DNA of 64,000 nucleotides from Escarpia spicata (GCA_963995525.1 OZ023213.1:21205526-21269525); one strand, 5' to 3'. Shown: positions 36,577 through 49,004, counted from the first letter of the stretch. Notes: generated by a model from the letters alone, not told the origin. Numbers and translations are program-made.

Positions 36577-37755
36577 ATATGTAACAATCAATTACTATGT
36601 AAACCTGCTGATAATAAAAAGACTCAAATGTTAGCCGTGTCAATCCTAACCATAATTTCCAACTGTATCGTTGTAACCGGTTGGTTTCGTTTGCTGCGTT
36701 CGCGCATGTTTTTATCACAGCGAAAGCGCAACAGTACGTGACATTATCGCGTACGTTCAACCCATCAGTGTCAGCCTCCAGCCCAAGACGATGCATGTCA
36801 TCAAAGCTGCCAATCAAGTCAAGCATGCCGTCACTGCCCTTGAAGAAATTGACAGGAGTGACGTTGATAATTTCCATCATAACCTCATTTTGTAAATGAC
36901 TACAATTGCACAGGCTGTTGGAAATGAAAACCAGCACCACCTCGCACGTGTGGACGACAGCAGCATAGAGCTAATGTCCCTGCTGATGGTGTAGAAACCT
37001 ACTATCGAATTAATCTGACCATCCTAGTCATCGACCAGCTGTTGGTGGGTCTTAAAGACCGGTTTGGTGTTCTTCAGCTGTTGATAACGAATGCATACAT
37101 CTCGTTCCCGCCCTCATCAACGTTGCCACAAGGACGCATGTAATTGAAAATGTGCAAGCATTTGCTGCCTAGTATAAAGACGACCTACCCAGTCCACAGA
37201 ATTTGCAAGCCGAATTACACTGTTGGCTGACTCGATGGGAAGCAAAAGTAGACTGTGATGTTCCCAAAGATGCAGCAGCGTCACTCAAGGCTGCAGATAA
37301 CGCTTTTTCCCCGAATATACAGACTTGTCTAAAATTGGTGAGTACATTCGGCGTCACCAGCGCAGAATGTGAGAGAACAGTCAGCGCCCTTCGTAGCCAT
37401 GCGCAGCACCATGCATGAGAGAGGACTGCATTAACGGATTCGCTATGTTACATATACATTACGATGTTGACGTGGACATAGACGCAATCATCAATCAGTT
37501 TGCGCGGTTACATATACGCCGCTGGAGTTCATAAATTATTAAACATTCTCCAGGGAGACTCACTGTACATTGGCCTGTTTTCTATCAATGAACGCTCAAT
37601 GGAAGTAAATCTCTAAACGTTCTGCATAGTACCATGTAACATTATGAAATAAATATAAAAATCTGACGATTTTATATAATGTAATGTAACGAATTTTTCT
37701 TTAACAAATCTGCCGAATGAGACCCCCCCTGCAAACACGCCTAGATCTGCCCTTG
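36380..37755 (+). mobile_element. hAT transposon with decayed transposase inside LINE copy 3
   Basis: The ends GCAGCGGATCCAGG and (inverted) CAAGGGCAGATCTAGG are hAT-like. The flanks AAGTAGTA (36372-36379) and ACGTAGTA (37756-37763) are an 8-bp duplication with one mismatch, and copy A shows the empty site as CAACGTAGTCAACG. Frame fragments on the plus strand are transposase-like: AYVQPISVSLQPKTMHVIKA near 36745, VETYYRINLTILVID near 36990, and AELHCWLTRWEAK with TFGVTSAECERTVSALRS at 37203-37418, the hAT dimerisation region. A (TA)n expansion at 36499-36575 replaces part of the N-terminus. The element is dead. Confidence 0.8.
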
Positions 37756-37889
37756 ACGTAGTAAATTTGAAAACGCGTACTTTGAATCAGCATATTACGC
37801 CAGCTACCTTGGTGCGGAATCTAGGAGTGGTCTTTGGTAGTAACTTCAATTTCCGACAACATAATTATCTCAAGCGTGTCGCTGCTGAT

Positions 37890-38262
37890 TTTATTGAATT
37901 CGCTGCGCCACAGGTAGCCAATGCAACTGTCGTAGTGCCGCCGTCATGCTGTGTTGGTCACGCCGACGTAAGCAGAGGACGACACGCGCAGCTGATCGCT
38001 GGACCATCTCTAGTCGGTGCAAGAAGGTTCCAGTAATGCCGTACAGGGCCGCGTTTCCGAAGTCATGTCGCGACGTGACTAGCGCGTGTACACACGATTT
38101 GCACGCTGAAAGCGGGAGAGATGATCGTATTCGCACTATGCCACGTGGTTGGGCGTAGGCAGCCCGACAGGTACGGCTAATGCGTGCGGCCATCGACATC
38201 GTGGAGTCGAGCTGTACTCCAAGGTCACGTATATTGGCGGAAGTGCTGACGTTGCAACCTAG
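37890..38262 (-). mobile_element. Internal fragment of the second LINE family in LINE copy 3
   Basis: On the minus strand the 131-codon frame (37891-38286) reads GCNVSTSANIRDLGVQLDS and then MTAALRQLHWLPVAQRIQ. It corresponds to about 24285-24530 of the copy 2 insertion but keeps an extra internal segment missing there. It has neither the 3' end nor a target duplication, and about 400 bases of the host LINE are missing at this point. This looks like a repair patch or rearrangement, not a normal insertion. Confidence 0.7.
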
Positions 38263-38704
38263 GCCTTTTTTCTGTTGCTGCACCAACTCTTTGGAATATG
38301 CTCCCTCTTAGTGTTAGATCAGTTGAAAATATTACACAATTCGGTCATCATTTAAAACCTTATCTTTCCAACTTGCTTATCAACCACAGCTCCCTAGCGT
38401 CTTGATCCACAAGTTGACATCTGGAATACAACTTATGGATTTTGAGATTAACCAATCATGTTTTCTTGATGCGCCTCTGAGCTTGGTTTCCAAGGATTTA
38501 GGCACAATAGAAGTTATTTTATTATTATTATTATTAACATATGGCTTACAACTTTCGTTGGTATCTTAGCCAACCATAGAGTGATAATTATCTGGATTGT
38601 CGAAATACAAGTTTCAATGTTGAACAGGGGCACACGTTTAAAATAATTTATACACTCTAATTAATTACTTATATTACACCTAGATGTGTATATAAATGGT
38701 ACCA

Positions 38705-39050
38705 TTTATGGCATCATCATCATCATTGTGCAGCTGTAGTGTCCCGTGTTGGGCGAAGGCCTCAGCATGTCGTTTCCAGATCTGCCTGTCTTGCGCAATC
38801 CTCTGCCAGATGGTGCCCTTCCTGTACTCATCTAGTTCGTTTCTCCACCGTTTCGCCGGTCTTCTTCTAGATCGTTTCGCTTCGTAACGTCTCCATGTGG
38901 TGATACGCGATGTCCATTGGCTATCTCGTAGTCTACTAATGTGCTCTGCCCAGGTACATTTATGGCAATGGTGTGAGAAATGTTACAGTTTAACACAACC
39001 TCTGTCTCTAGTATTGAGGACAGGTGCACTAAATAGGCGCTGAGCAGGCA
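38705..39050 (-). mobile_element. RTE/Ingi-like LINE tail, copy B
   Basis: This is the counterpart of 9593-9951, with a (TGA)n tail at 38711-38727 and the shared frame piece VVLNCNISHTIAIN. Frameshifts break the WRNELEAY region. Confidence 0.55.
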
Positions 39051-39891
39051 GCATAGTTCTCAAAAGGAAAATGAGTTCTCTCTCACATCCTTTCAGGGTT
39101 GGGTTTTAGCCGGCTAAAAGCTGTTTTAGATGCGTATGTGGCTAAAACCGTCTAAAACTAGGTTTTAACCAGTTTTTGACACTTTTAACCGGCTAAAATT
39201 GGCTAAAACCTTCTGGATCTTATGTGATCATGGCTAATATGTAGAGAATGGATTACATACACACCTAGCCAGTTGTGTGAACATCTTAAAGCGTATACTA
39301 AGACTTAATTAATACCAATATGCTGTAGTGCTACATCGTATTCACATTTCACAGTAAAATGTACAACAGATAATAAACAACAACAAATACTATGATTAAA
39401 ATTACCTATCTATTTATCTACAAGTAAACTGCATTCAAACTTTGCTTATACCATTTTGTCGCTGTAATATGCAATATTACAAACTTAGAAAATGACATTA
39501 CTTGTAAACTAAAAACTAGCACAGACGATTACCATTAAATCAATGTCAATATTAAATCAACGTCGGCGATGTTCTACAAATTATTGACTTGAACTTTATA
39601 AAATAGAGTTACATAGTGCATTATGTGGAAATGTCACATCCATGTTTCAATATGTAGTCCAGTATAGGTTAGCACACAAGTTCAGGTCAGCACAGAGTCT
39701 GGTTTAGCTCATAATAAGGTCCATATAATTAACAGGTACGAATCGAGGCTGATGAACTAGCCCTTCCAGCGAGTGTTGTTTGGCAGCTGAGGACGAGTTG
39801 AACCTAATTGCTCCTACAACCAGGCAGAGGGGGCATGGTGGTTCCTGAAGAACTTGTTGATGTCGGTTATGTGAGAGGATGACGTTAGATC

Positions 39892-40380
39892 TTAGCCGAG
39901 CAGGTTGAGGACATAATAGAAGCACCCATCCGTGATGAAGTTATTGTCTTCTTTCTCCAACTTTTTCCTCATCTTGTCCATATTTTTAGCAATGTCAGTC
40001 ACAAAGGAGAGTACCATGCAGCCATAGGTACTCTCAGCATGGGTGTTAGAGTCCTCAAACATGGTCTTATAGACATCAGCAGTCTTGTGGATGGTGCATG
40101 TATCCTTAGCATCCACGAAGAAGCCTTTACCTTGGCTGATCACAGGACCCTCTGTAACCTGTTGCTGAGGTTCACTGGTTCTAGTCTGCATGACACACTT
40201 GTCATAATGTGTCTTCATCCTAGCAGTGTGGTTACTCCGTATGTTCAGACAGTGCTTACATTCAGCAGTGACCTTTGAACCATCCACAAGGCTAGTGAAA
40301 TGGTTCCAGTTAGGATCCATAGGTCTACCACCTTTGAGCATGTTAACTAGTATGACTAAGCACTGTTGTCGATCTAACAT
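39892..40380 (-). pseudogene. hAT transposase N-terminus with BED zinc finger
   Basis: The 162-codon frame reads DPNWNHFTSLVDGSKVTAEC at about residue 22. CKHCLNIRSNHTARMKTHYD follows with a closing Cys, fitting a BED finger: an aromatic lead, C-x2-C and a His/Cys pair. BED fingers bind the transposon ends. Further on, FEDSNTHAESTYGCMVLSFV resembles the transposase segment that normally comes well downstream in the catalytic half, and the spacing from the finger is much too short. The coding region therefore appears internally deleted, with the catalytic and dimerisation parts gone. Confidence 0.6.
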
Positions 40381-40397
40381 GCCTTCTCGATGTTAAG

Positions 40398-40567
40398 CCA
40401 AAGCATTTGAACAAGCAAGCAGAATCACTCAACGATACGCCATATTGACATTGAACTAGTGTGACGTAATTACGCTGTATACGTAGCGTATACAGCGTAA
40501 TTACGTCACACCAGAATGACAGAGAGCGCTGCGCGAGTGACTACGTTTCCTTATTCAAATGCTTTGG
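40398..40567. mobile_element. 170-bp foldback element with perfect 53-bp palindrome
   Basis: CCAAAGCATTTGAA at 40398-40411 pairs exactly with 40554-40567. The centre, 40459-40511, is a perfect palindrome with 25-bp arms around TAG; its arm begins GTGTGACGTAATTACGC. The intervening arms pair imperfectly. It lies inside the hAT element upstream of the BED frame on the minus strand, so it is either a nested MITE or part of the hAT promoter. Confidence 0.75.
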
Positions 40568-41719
40568 TTACGCAATTAGGTCACGAGCCTACGTCTTGAC
40601 CAATCAAACTGCTCGATCGAATCACATCGAAGCGCGCCAATACCTTCACGGCGTACGAAAACAAGAAAACTGGATCAACTTAAGAAAGCAGCGACTGAAA
40701 GTGGTCGCCGTCTGCGGGTTTGTAATTTATATAGTAGGTATGTGCAGATATCTAAGAATGGCGGCCGCCAGTTTGACCTAGATCATTGTGCCAGGATCTC
40801 CATTCTTCTGTGGCGTCTTTTTTCAATTTCTAAAATCCGTCAATGTTTTCCAAATCAGTGCCGATTATAAAAATTTGACCCTATTTCAACATCCAAAAAC
40901 ACCTTTCAAACATTTCGGCCGCTTTTCAAAAGTAAGTGGACATGGAGAACTGTTTTTAATCTCATATTGTACGACGTTTCATGATCATTTGAAGAGCAGA
41001 AAGTAGTTTGCTTGCCCCCGAAATCTTCGATGGTAGGATCGTGTGATGTGTCATGGCGGTCGAAAATCGCGAAAATTCGCTCATGTTCAAGAATCAATTA
41101 AACGTACTCAGATTGCAGAAACCATGTAATTAATATTTCATAATGCTTTATAAACATCTTTAGATGGTACCTATTTACATATATTTTATACAAAAAATGT
41201 ATCCATGTGGTGGATGATTGACGATTTTAAAGGCAACGTTTTTTTGATCCAGCCCAGCCATTTCCCAATCCGCGCCATCCCATTGTCGGATCCTCTCTGT
41301 TTACAAACAAAATGCTTGCGGCAGCTGATCTGACCAGGTGAATTTGCTAACTCAAGATCTTCGTGTACAGCTTAGATTGCCTTAATTATTACTTTAGCAC
41401 ATAAATTTTCTAAACTGTATTAGAAACAGTTTTGAACAATTATTCTCATGATGTTATGCACAGAAGAGAATATGTTTCAGTTTTATCCAGTTTTATCCAG
41501 TTTTATCCAGTTTTATCCAGTTTTAGTGGCTAAAACCTGTTTTTGACGGGGTGGTTTTAAGAGGTTTTAACCGCCATGTGGCTAAAGCCATGCAACCTTG
41601 CCTCCTTTTTATACCTCAGACAATAGATCATATTGAAAAACAGCAGCACAATCCATTCGCTACACTATGACTGAGAGCCTAAGACATAGAGTTCGTTTAA
41701 TTTCAGAGGGTTTCCATGT

Positions 41720-41965
41720 ATAATTACATTGAGTGTGTGTGAGTCCGTGTGTGTGCATGTGCGTGCGTGTGCGTGTGCGTGTGTGTGTATATGTTTGTGC
41801 GTGCATGCATGCGTGCGTGCGTGCTTGCGTGTGTGCGTGTGTGTTTGTTTGTGGGTATGTGTGTGTGTGCGTGCGTGCGTGCGTGCGTGTGTGTGTGTGT
41901 GTGGTGTGAACGCGCGCCCGTATATATATATGTTTATGTTATGCGTGCGAGCGTGCGTGCGAGTT
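41720..41965. repeat. (TG)n/(CGTG)n microsatellite
   Basis: Alternating TG and TGCG runs with a short TATATATA insert near 41921. Block A has only a short unique counterpart near 10040-10070, so the repeat grew in block B. Confidence 0.9.
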
Positions 41966-41969
41966 TGCT

Positions 41970-43140
41970 TGTGCTCGTCTATATGATTTCTTTGCATAGG
42001 TAGCATGGTCGAATATAAACACAGTACACCGGGCTGAACAGGCACACGAAGTATAAAGGACAGTTTATTAGACAACTGCCGTCAACAAAAGAACGAGAAC
42101 GCGTATGAATCAAAACGAGTGCAAAAGGTGAATGATGATGCATGAGCCGTGTACATGCTTTTACGTTTTGTCTAACGACATGTTTATGGTTTATAGAGGT
42201 TAGTGTGGATGGCTATGAACACGCAGTAATTGTGTCACTTAAATACCTCACATAAACGTTTCAGTAGTATATAACGTCGATATTGTCGATTCCAAGTTGG
42301 CGGAAAACATACCGTTGAAGTATGCATATTATTAGCAAATTTACAACATATTAAATGCGCTAATATGTTGGAAGCTGTTTTTACATTTGTTACATATAAA
42401 CGTTAAAATGCGCGTGCTTTGTGTACACGAACAATAAGTCATTGATCAAATTCAGTTAAACGTATTGCAGCCAGGTTAATGGTATTCCTTTGCATTATAT
42501 ACGTGGCTAGCCATTTGTTATTATTTACAGTTCTTCTTGTCGATACCATAGTTTTAGAACAGCGTTTTGTTGAACGAAGTCATTGTTAGTTTGCAACTAC
42601 TGTGTTTGTTGATTTGGCAAATCCAGTGCCGTATATTTGTCAAACAGTGATAGCTTGTGCTCAGTGAAAGCCCTGCACAAATCCATTGGTGATACCAACT
42701 AAAGTTCAGGTTGTTTATATGAATCATCGTTAAACAATAATAAGCCAATTACATGTTGCAGACAATCTCCCGAAAGAAACAGTGCGTTAATCGATGTAAT
42801 CCCAGCTCCTTAGTAGACCTACAACACTATTAAAACAACCTTCAACGTTTATACTCTATGTTTAGAGAACAAATATCCGCGAGGCCAGTACTATCACAGA
42901 TATAGAGGTCCCCCTCTTTAGATCTGTAGAAATTAATCAACAGAACTGCAGTGTTTCCCCTGGGTAAATTATGGGCGAGGTGGTAGGTGTGGGCTACGCG
43001 AGCGCCGCAGGGGCGAAGCGTTACTAAGGGGGTCCGCAGGCATACGTCCGGTAGATTTTTTTCAAACTAGCTTTAAAATGATGCATTCTGAGGTGTGTTT
43101 AAAGCTTTACTCTTGAAAATAGAGGGGAAGATTTAAAACA
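41970..43140. other. Block B interior without genes
   Basis: It aligns with about 10060-11040 of block A. Near 42945 CAGTGTTTCCCCTGGG and GCCGCAGGGGCGAAGCG suggest one end of a further hAT family. No gene is supported. Confidence 0.5.
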
Positions 43141-43159
43141 ACAAGACACTATTTGTAAA

Positions 43160-43740
43160 TGTAGTAATCAGATTGATAAAAGTCAACAATCATGATTGTT
43201 TCATCGTGTTCATGTGTGGTTTCCACTTTACCACTGGTAGAAATAATGAAATCCACAAATACGATACACGTCACGCTGAGCTATTGCATGTACCGTTTCC
43301 CAAAACGAACGTGTTATACAAAACCATTAGACACCGTCGTGTTAAACTATGGGACTATAAGGTAAACCAGTGGACTGTACGCCTACTTAGTCATTTGTAG
43401 CCTTTAAATGTCAACTGAAGAGATTTTTGTCAGTAAACAATATTAGTGTCTTAGAAAATAACATTCATTGTTACAATCGTAATGTGTATATTCTCGAGAA
43501 TAGTGTTGCTGTGATTTGTGCGGCTCTTTTTTTCTTTTCTTTAACTGAATAAAATGTTTTCTTTTTGTTAAACGTACAACTTGCACCATGAAATTACATA
43601 TGTATGTCCTGAAATTACATATGCAAACACTCGTGGCTTAGCACCCTCATGATAGGAACTACGATATTATATGAATACAACATTGAATGTATTGCATCGT
43701 AGTTTCTATAATCAACCATCATCACCATCAACAACAACCA
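43160..43740 (+). mobile_element. LINE 3' end (RT C-terminus), copy B
   Basis: The 75-codon frame at 43173-43400 reads KYDTRHAELLHVPFPKTN, then TIRHRRVKLWDY, the conserved tail of a LINE reverse transcriptase. The 3' UTR ends with CATCACCATCAACAACAACC near 43740. It is the partner of 11050-11606 and the less damaged of the two. Confidence 0.65.
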
Positions 43741-43769
43741 CAGACGATTAGGAATAATTGAAGTGAGAT

Positions 43770-44026
43770 ATTGCCACACAGTCACACACACACACAAAGA
43801 CGTGGTACTTACGTGGAGTTGTCTGTTGGGGTGTATGCGTCCATAGCTGCGACTGAGCCAACTCAAAGAGATCCCCTCGCACGTTCGTTCACTCTGCTAG
43901 ACGCTGGTGACACTGAATTGTGCACTCGCCGATGCAGTGATATACCCTACGTCTGGTTGAAACGTCGTCAGGCATGGCAGACTCGCTCTTGTCCTGGATA
44001 ACGACGGCTTTGTATATGACTGTGCC
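43770..44026 (-). promoter_or_regulatory. LTR-like promoter segment, copy B (first part)
   Basis: It matches 11640-11875 of block A on the minus strand. The TATATAA box of copy A is TATACAAAG-like here, so it has lost its consensus. The remainder continues at 47640-47928. Confidence 0.35.
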
Positions 44027-47000
44027 TGGGCGTCAACCAGGATCAAATTTTGGCCACTCCAAATGTGTTCCGACATGTTACGAAGCGCCGTCAGGCACGC
44101 GATCGCACGCGCGATTGAATGCGCGATGGGACGTGCTATCGGTATGCTATCGGACGTGAGACGAAGCAAGGCACACGGCTGAATGCATATCTCATGTGTG
44201 ATCAATAATGGAAGTATTAATAACAATATAAGTATGACAACAAATATGTGTATTTATTTACATAAGAATTAAACTGATATTTATTCAAACACAATAGCAA
44301 GTATGAGTATATATAGCGACACTGATTTCCCGTTGCAAAAAAAGGCCAATTCCGTTTCAAAATTCCATTTCAGAAAAAGGCAAATTCCTTTTCAAACGAC
44401 GTATTTTCCGTTTCAGAAAAAACTAATTCATTGTCAAGTTACGCATTGTTCGTGTCAAATGACGCATTTTCTGCTTAAAAGTGAAAAAGAAGCCCATTTC
44501 AGTTGAAAAATATTAATTTCATTTCATAATATTTCATTTCAAAGTTAACTTTGAAAAATAATACATTCTGTGAAATATTTAAAATATCACAATGTTACGA
44601 TCTTTGCATCAAAATAGTACTGTTTTACTGTGTGGTTAACATTTCTAACAACATTTATTTTTGTGCAATATTTGCAACACAATAACAACCGTACATAATC
44701 AATTTAGATAGTTAAATAATTCCTGTCATACAATAACATAAATGATTGGTTGTTTATAATCCAGTAGTGGTTAATATATAAGTTAGGCCACACTAATTTG
44801 ATTGTTAGGATTACGGATTTTTGAGACATTTTTGAGAAAGGTGTTTTTGTGTAAATATTTGAATTATCATATTAGCCATACAGTACATTGCTAAAAACAT
44901 TATTTAGCTTTGTATCAAAACTTACTAGACACATACGTTCATGAAAGTGTAATAAGTTGAAGACTATTAGTATTTAGAATAACAAGTTCTGATAACAAGA
45001 CTTGGCAGATGCCATTATGTTGTGTTAACATTACAGCCATCAACGTGTAGACTAGAGGTAGGATATATATTGCTGTGATAATATTAATTTGACTGCCATA
45101 ATTAGGATTTGATTGTCGTACATCCAAATAGAACTACTTCATTCTATTCTGAAGTAATGCAATGCGATGCTGACTATGCAGGCATTGAAGCTAGGAAAAC
45201 CCGTTTTCCTAGAGTGTCAGCTTGATTGGCCAAAATCCGATGTTCAGATTTTTGCATGATGACAGAATGAGTAGCGCGTTAAACATGCACACATTACTGG
45301 TTTCGCCTGTGTTGCGCGTTGTCAGTTTAGCTTTATTGCTACTTTGCAACGTGTGTAAAATGCCAGCCTTCGGGTTGCCTTTTCGCTTCATTTCGATGGC
45401 ACTAACGTTGACATCGTTCAAGAAAATAAATGTGTTAAACGTTGAATTGCTCACGTAGCATCCGCATCCGCTCGCTGCCATTTTGACAACAATCCGCATT
45501 TGACGCCAATACATACTTTCGATATAAGAGCGGCGTCGTTACAAATACCAGAAATTACATTGTTGATCGTGTCGGACAATTAACATTTTGTTATTTCCTT
45601 TTGGGAAGCAGCGCCAACTTCAATTTCTCGAAACAAAACCACACTGCAACGTCTGGTTCAGTCATAGTTTAGACTCCGGGGTTTAGATTAATTAATGACA
45701 AGTTGGACTTTCGCGGATCCGTTGGGTCGTAGACCGAAGATGCGCGACAACTAATGAAACGGTGTTTAAAGGGATTCTTTGAGAATTTTAATCTCTTTGT
45801 AATGTACGCAATTATTAGGTAATCCTGTTAATATGATTATTTCATGTAATTCTATGCCTTTATTCCATTATAATTATGTTTTATTAATCACTAATGACCC
45901 TGACAATATATCGAAAAAAATCACTCTGCGTACGCGGAGTTTCTACTTTGGGCCCACCTTCACAATTCGTATAAGGCATGCTCGTGAATATTCGGGAATG
46001 TCCGTCAGACTTCGATTAGCTACGCCGAGTTAATAGATGCAAAAAATACGTCATCAACGTGTGTGTATTTGGATTAGCCACCGCCATGCGAATGAGTCGT
46101 GAACGATAAAATTATCAAAATGAAACGTGGACCAGCTGCTGTTTATGTCACAGATTCAGTAAAGTAAAGAAAGAAGATATATGGAATAAACGGAGAATGA
46201 ACATAGCAACAGTTCATGACAGACGGATTGATTTAAAAGAAAAAACACCATCTCTCCATGCACGAAGCCGCCGATGGCGACGCCGATGTCATATTGAATG
46301 ATTGGCATTGTTTTTGTTGGAATATAAAAACTATGGTACTATCATGTTCATTTTTCACTAAGTACATATGGTTATACATTTTGAAGTTAAGTTTTAATGA
46401 AACGTTTAGATAACAGAAACTTACTGAAGCCGATAAACATTCAATAATGAAACCATTTTATTTGCACCATAAATCCAGCTGCTATTTCATAAGCAGTATA
46501 ATACATTACACATCACTGATACTATCTATAGTTGTAAAATAGGATAGGTGGTTATGTACTTTCCTATATATGTTGGGTTTAGTTTTACTAGTTTTAGTTT
46601 CAAAAATGTAGATATATAAAGAGCATAACATTATTGTCGATAAAATATCAAAATCTATTGCATCATTGTAAAAACTTATTTTATGTTGTACTGGGAGTGC
46701 AATAATTATTTGTTCTGTCCATCATTTAGAGATAATGATATAGAATTTGTTTCTGTCGAACTTCTGTTTCGATAACAAATAAAATGGCCATTGTATGATG
46801 GAAATAAAGTTAAAAAATTACAAAACTTTAAAATTAACGCATATTTTAAAATACTGTTTTCAGTCATCATTGGTGTATTTAGCTCAAGAAGATCCTTAAA
46901 ACATTTTAAATGTCGTGGAACATTTATATTTTATAAATTTTCAAAATTATTTTAAAAGCAACTTTGTCAACTACTCCAAGTATAATTCACTTAACACAAA

Positions 47001-47640
47001 CTTGTTTCAACACATTTTGAAGAATATGCTGTAGAACACAATCCAAACATGATGAGCATAAGAAAGCATAAATTTTATTATGTACTCCTACTTTTCAACA
47101 TATTGACGGGATGATGTGCATTTGGATGAACAAATCGATCGATTGTACAAATTCATTTGAAACGTAGTGATGTACATATTCTCAGCAGAAGCCACACGGA
47201 ATTAATGTGGCAGAACAAAGTCAGACAGCTTCTTCACTACTGTGTCAGTTAACAAATTGCCCTATTAACAGCACTGCTATGCATTTTGATACACAAAGTT
47301 ATCAGATGCACACATCCACTTGAAATTCGAAGTGAGGTACAACTTCCCAGAACAGAATGGGGCAGAACAAAGACAGACATCATCTTATGTCAGGTGACCT
47401 TGGCCAACTTTTAATTTGCTTCTACATAATTATCTGTAGACATTGGTCATATACAGTGCACTCCAGATAACTTAAACTCACATAAGTTAATTTTTGCTAA
47501 GTTAAATCAATCTTTTCCTCGGTCCCAATAAGGGGACCTTCTGATAACTTTCTAGTTATTATTACAATTTTCGATTTGTGCCCGTCCACAGGACGGGTGG
47601 TCGGGGCTCTGGGTGAGGCCCCGGGTGACTCTACACAGTG
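44027..47640. other. 3.6-kb segment absent from block A
   Basis: This splits the LTR-like segment of block B. It contains degenerate CGTTTCARAAAAA repeats (44320-44510), a perfect CTAGGAAAAC-CC-GTTTTCCTAG palindrome near 45193-45214, a pair of GGCAGAACAAAGWCAGACA repeats near 47210 and 47360, a pogo-like end at 47454 and a GC-rich hairpin CCCGTCC-ACA-GGACGGG near 47580. A 101-codon minus frame (45209-45514) contains MAASGCGCYVSNST but no known domain. A single insertion is not proven, since no target duplication or terminal repeat pair was found. Confidence 0.5.
47454..47550. mobile_element. pogo/Tigger-like transposon end
   Basis: CAGTGCACTCCAGATAACTT after a TA dinucleotide is very like the terminal repeat of pogo-class Tc1/mariner elements. 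It is followed by TAAGTTAAATCAATCTTTT and GGTCCC subterminal sequence. The opposite end was not found. Confidence 0.5.
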
Positions 47641-48569
47641 ACGTTCGCGATAACTGAAACTGTGCTGTCAGAGATAAATGTCTAGGCTCCAAGTGTAGGC
47701 TAAGGTTCTGTCATTGACTTCGATCATGTGATCTCAGCCATTGTCGGTCTTGCAGGCTGCTTCTTTATGATCATATAGACCTTTCTCGAGACAACTACAG
47801 ATAATAAAACTTGGTCAATCGTTTTACATAAAATTCAATAGTAATTCTCAGAATAAATTATTTTCTTCAAATATATGTAATTATACACCCAGTAACAGGT
47901 TTTCGCTTAGCCGTTAGGGGGTCCACTTTCCCCCGATCTCCCCTGTACCATGGGTAACTTGTGCATCTTCAATGTCGATAAGATTTGCCGTATACAGTGT
48001 TTTAATTTCTTTCACACTGGTTATTTGTCCGCGTAAAATCTTGCTATGTCCTTGTGAAATTATTCTGATTCTAAAAGAAGTCATAATTAGTTGTGACTAT
48101 CTCGAAAAGAATGAGAAACAATACTGATGCAATCACGTGACATTGCCATTTTGTCGTAGTAATTTGTACATCCCGCTTTCGGAAAGTTTTTGTGAAGATT
48201 GTAAACGAAAGTTTTTTTTCTCAAAATGGGATCGAACAACGAAGCATTGTTTCATAGATTGGATTACTATAATATTATATCCGGTGTCGGTTTTCGACAA
48301 TTTAAAGTTTGATATAGACTTTAGCAGTATCAGTAAGGCTGATGTCGATCTGTGGTCGTTCAACAGTTTGACAGATTAACCGGGATATTTAAGATGAACC
48401 CCCGCCCGTATCGTACCGCAGCCTGCTCAGAGTTACCATGCCCAGTTTAAAACATATTACTGTTGATCATAGCACCATTCTTCAACAGCAAACAAAGCTC
48501 AACAAAACACCGTGACGACTATCTTGACATCGGTAAACCATATCAGGATTCAATGCGGAGACACCCCCT

Positions 48570-49000
<431 letters not shown>

Positions 49001-49004
49001 ACAA

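Larger units (their letters stand above)
35885..38545 (+). mobile_element. CR1/L2-like LINE (copy 3), broken by two foreign segments
   Basis: The copy starts within the linker domain (ACAAATGGCCAAAGCTAAAG) and follows copies A and 2 to GGTACTCCAATG near 36366. A hAT element intervenes, and the LINE resumes at about 37764 with TACCTTGGTGCGGAATCT. It is cut again at about 37888 by a piece of the second LINE family and resumes near 38263 with CTGTTGCTGCACC. The tail has the GCGCC hairpin and (ATT)n near 38530. All frames are broken. Confidence 0.8.
39094..41600 (-). mobile_element. 2.5-kb hAT-like transposon with BED finger
   Basis: The ends are CAGGGTTGGGTTTTAG and, inverted, CAAGGTTGCATGGCTTTAG. 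Flanking CATCCTTT (39086-39093) and CCTCCTTT (41601-41608) form an 8-bp target duplication with one mismatch, and block A retains a single CCTCCTTT at 9974-9981. Subterminal GGTTTTAG/GGCTAAAA motifs cluster at both ends, and a (TTTTATCCAG)4 array sits at 41477-41520. Only the N-terminal part of the transposase remains. The insertion postdates the A/B duplication. Confidence 0.85.
33630..47928 (+). repeat. Segmental duplication, block B
   Basis: This is the direct-orientation partner of 2831-12174, with traces back to 846. It is enlarged by a hAT copy inside the LINE (36380-37755), a BED-finger hAT (39094-41600) and 3.6 kb at 44027-47640. The LINE has also lost its endonuclease part. The lack of intact genes in either copy implies the duplication spread old repeats, not a working gene. 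Confidence 0.85.

Noticed and set aside
36464..36940. 158-codon minus-strand frame
   Set aside because: It is antisense to the decayed hAT transposase, whose motifs are on the plus strand, and half of it is (TA)n.
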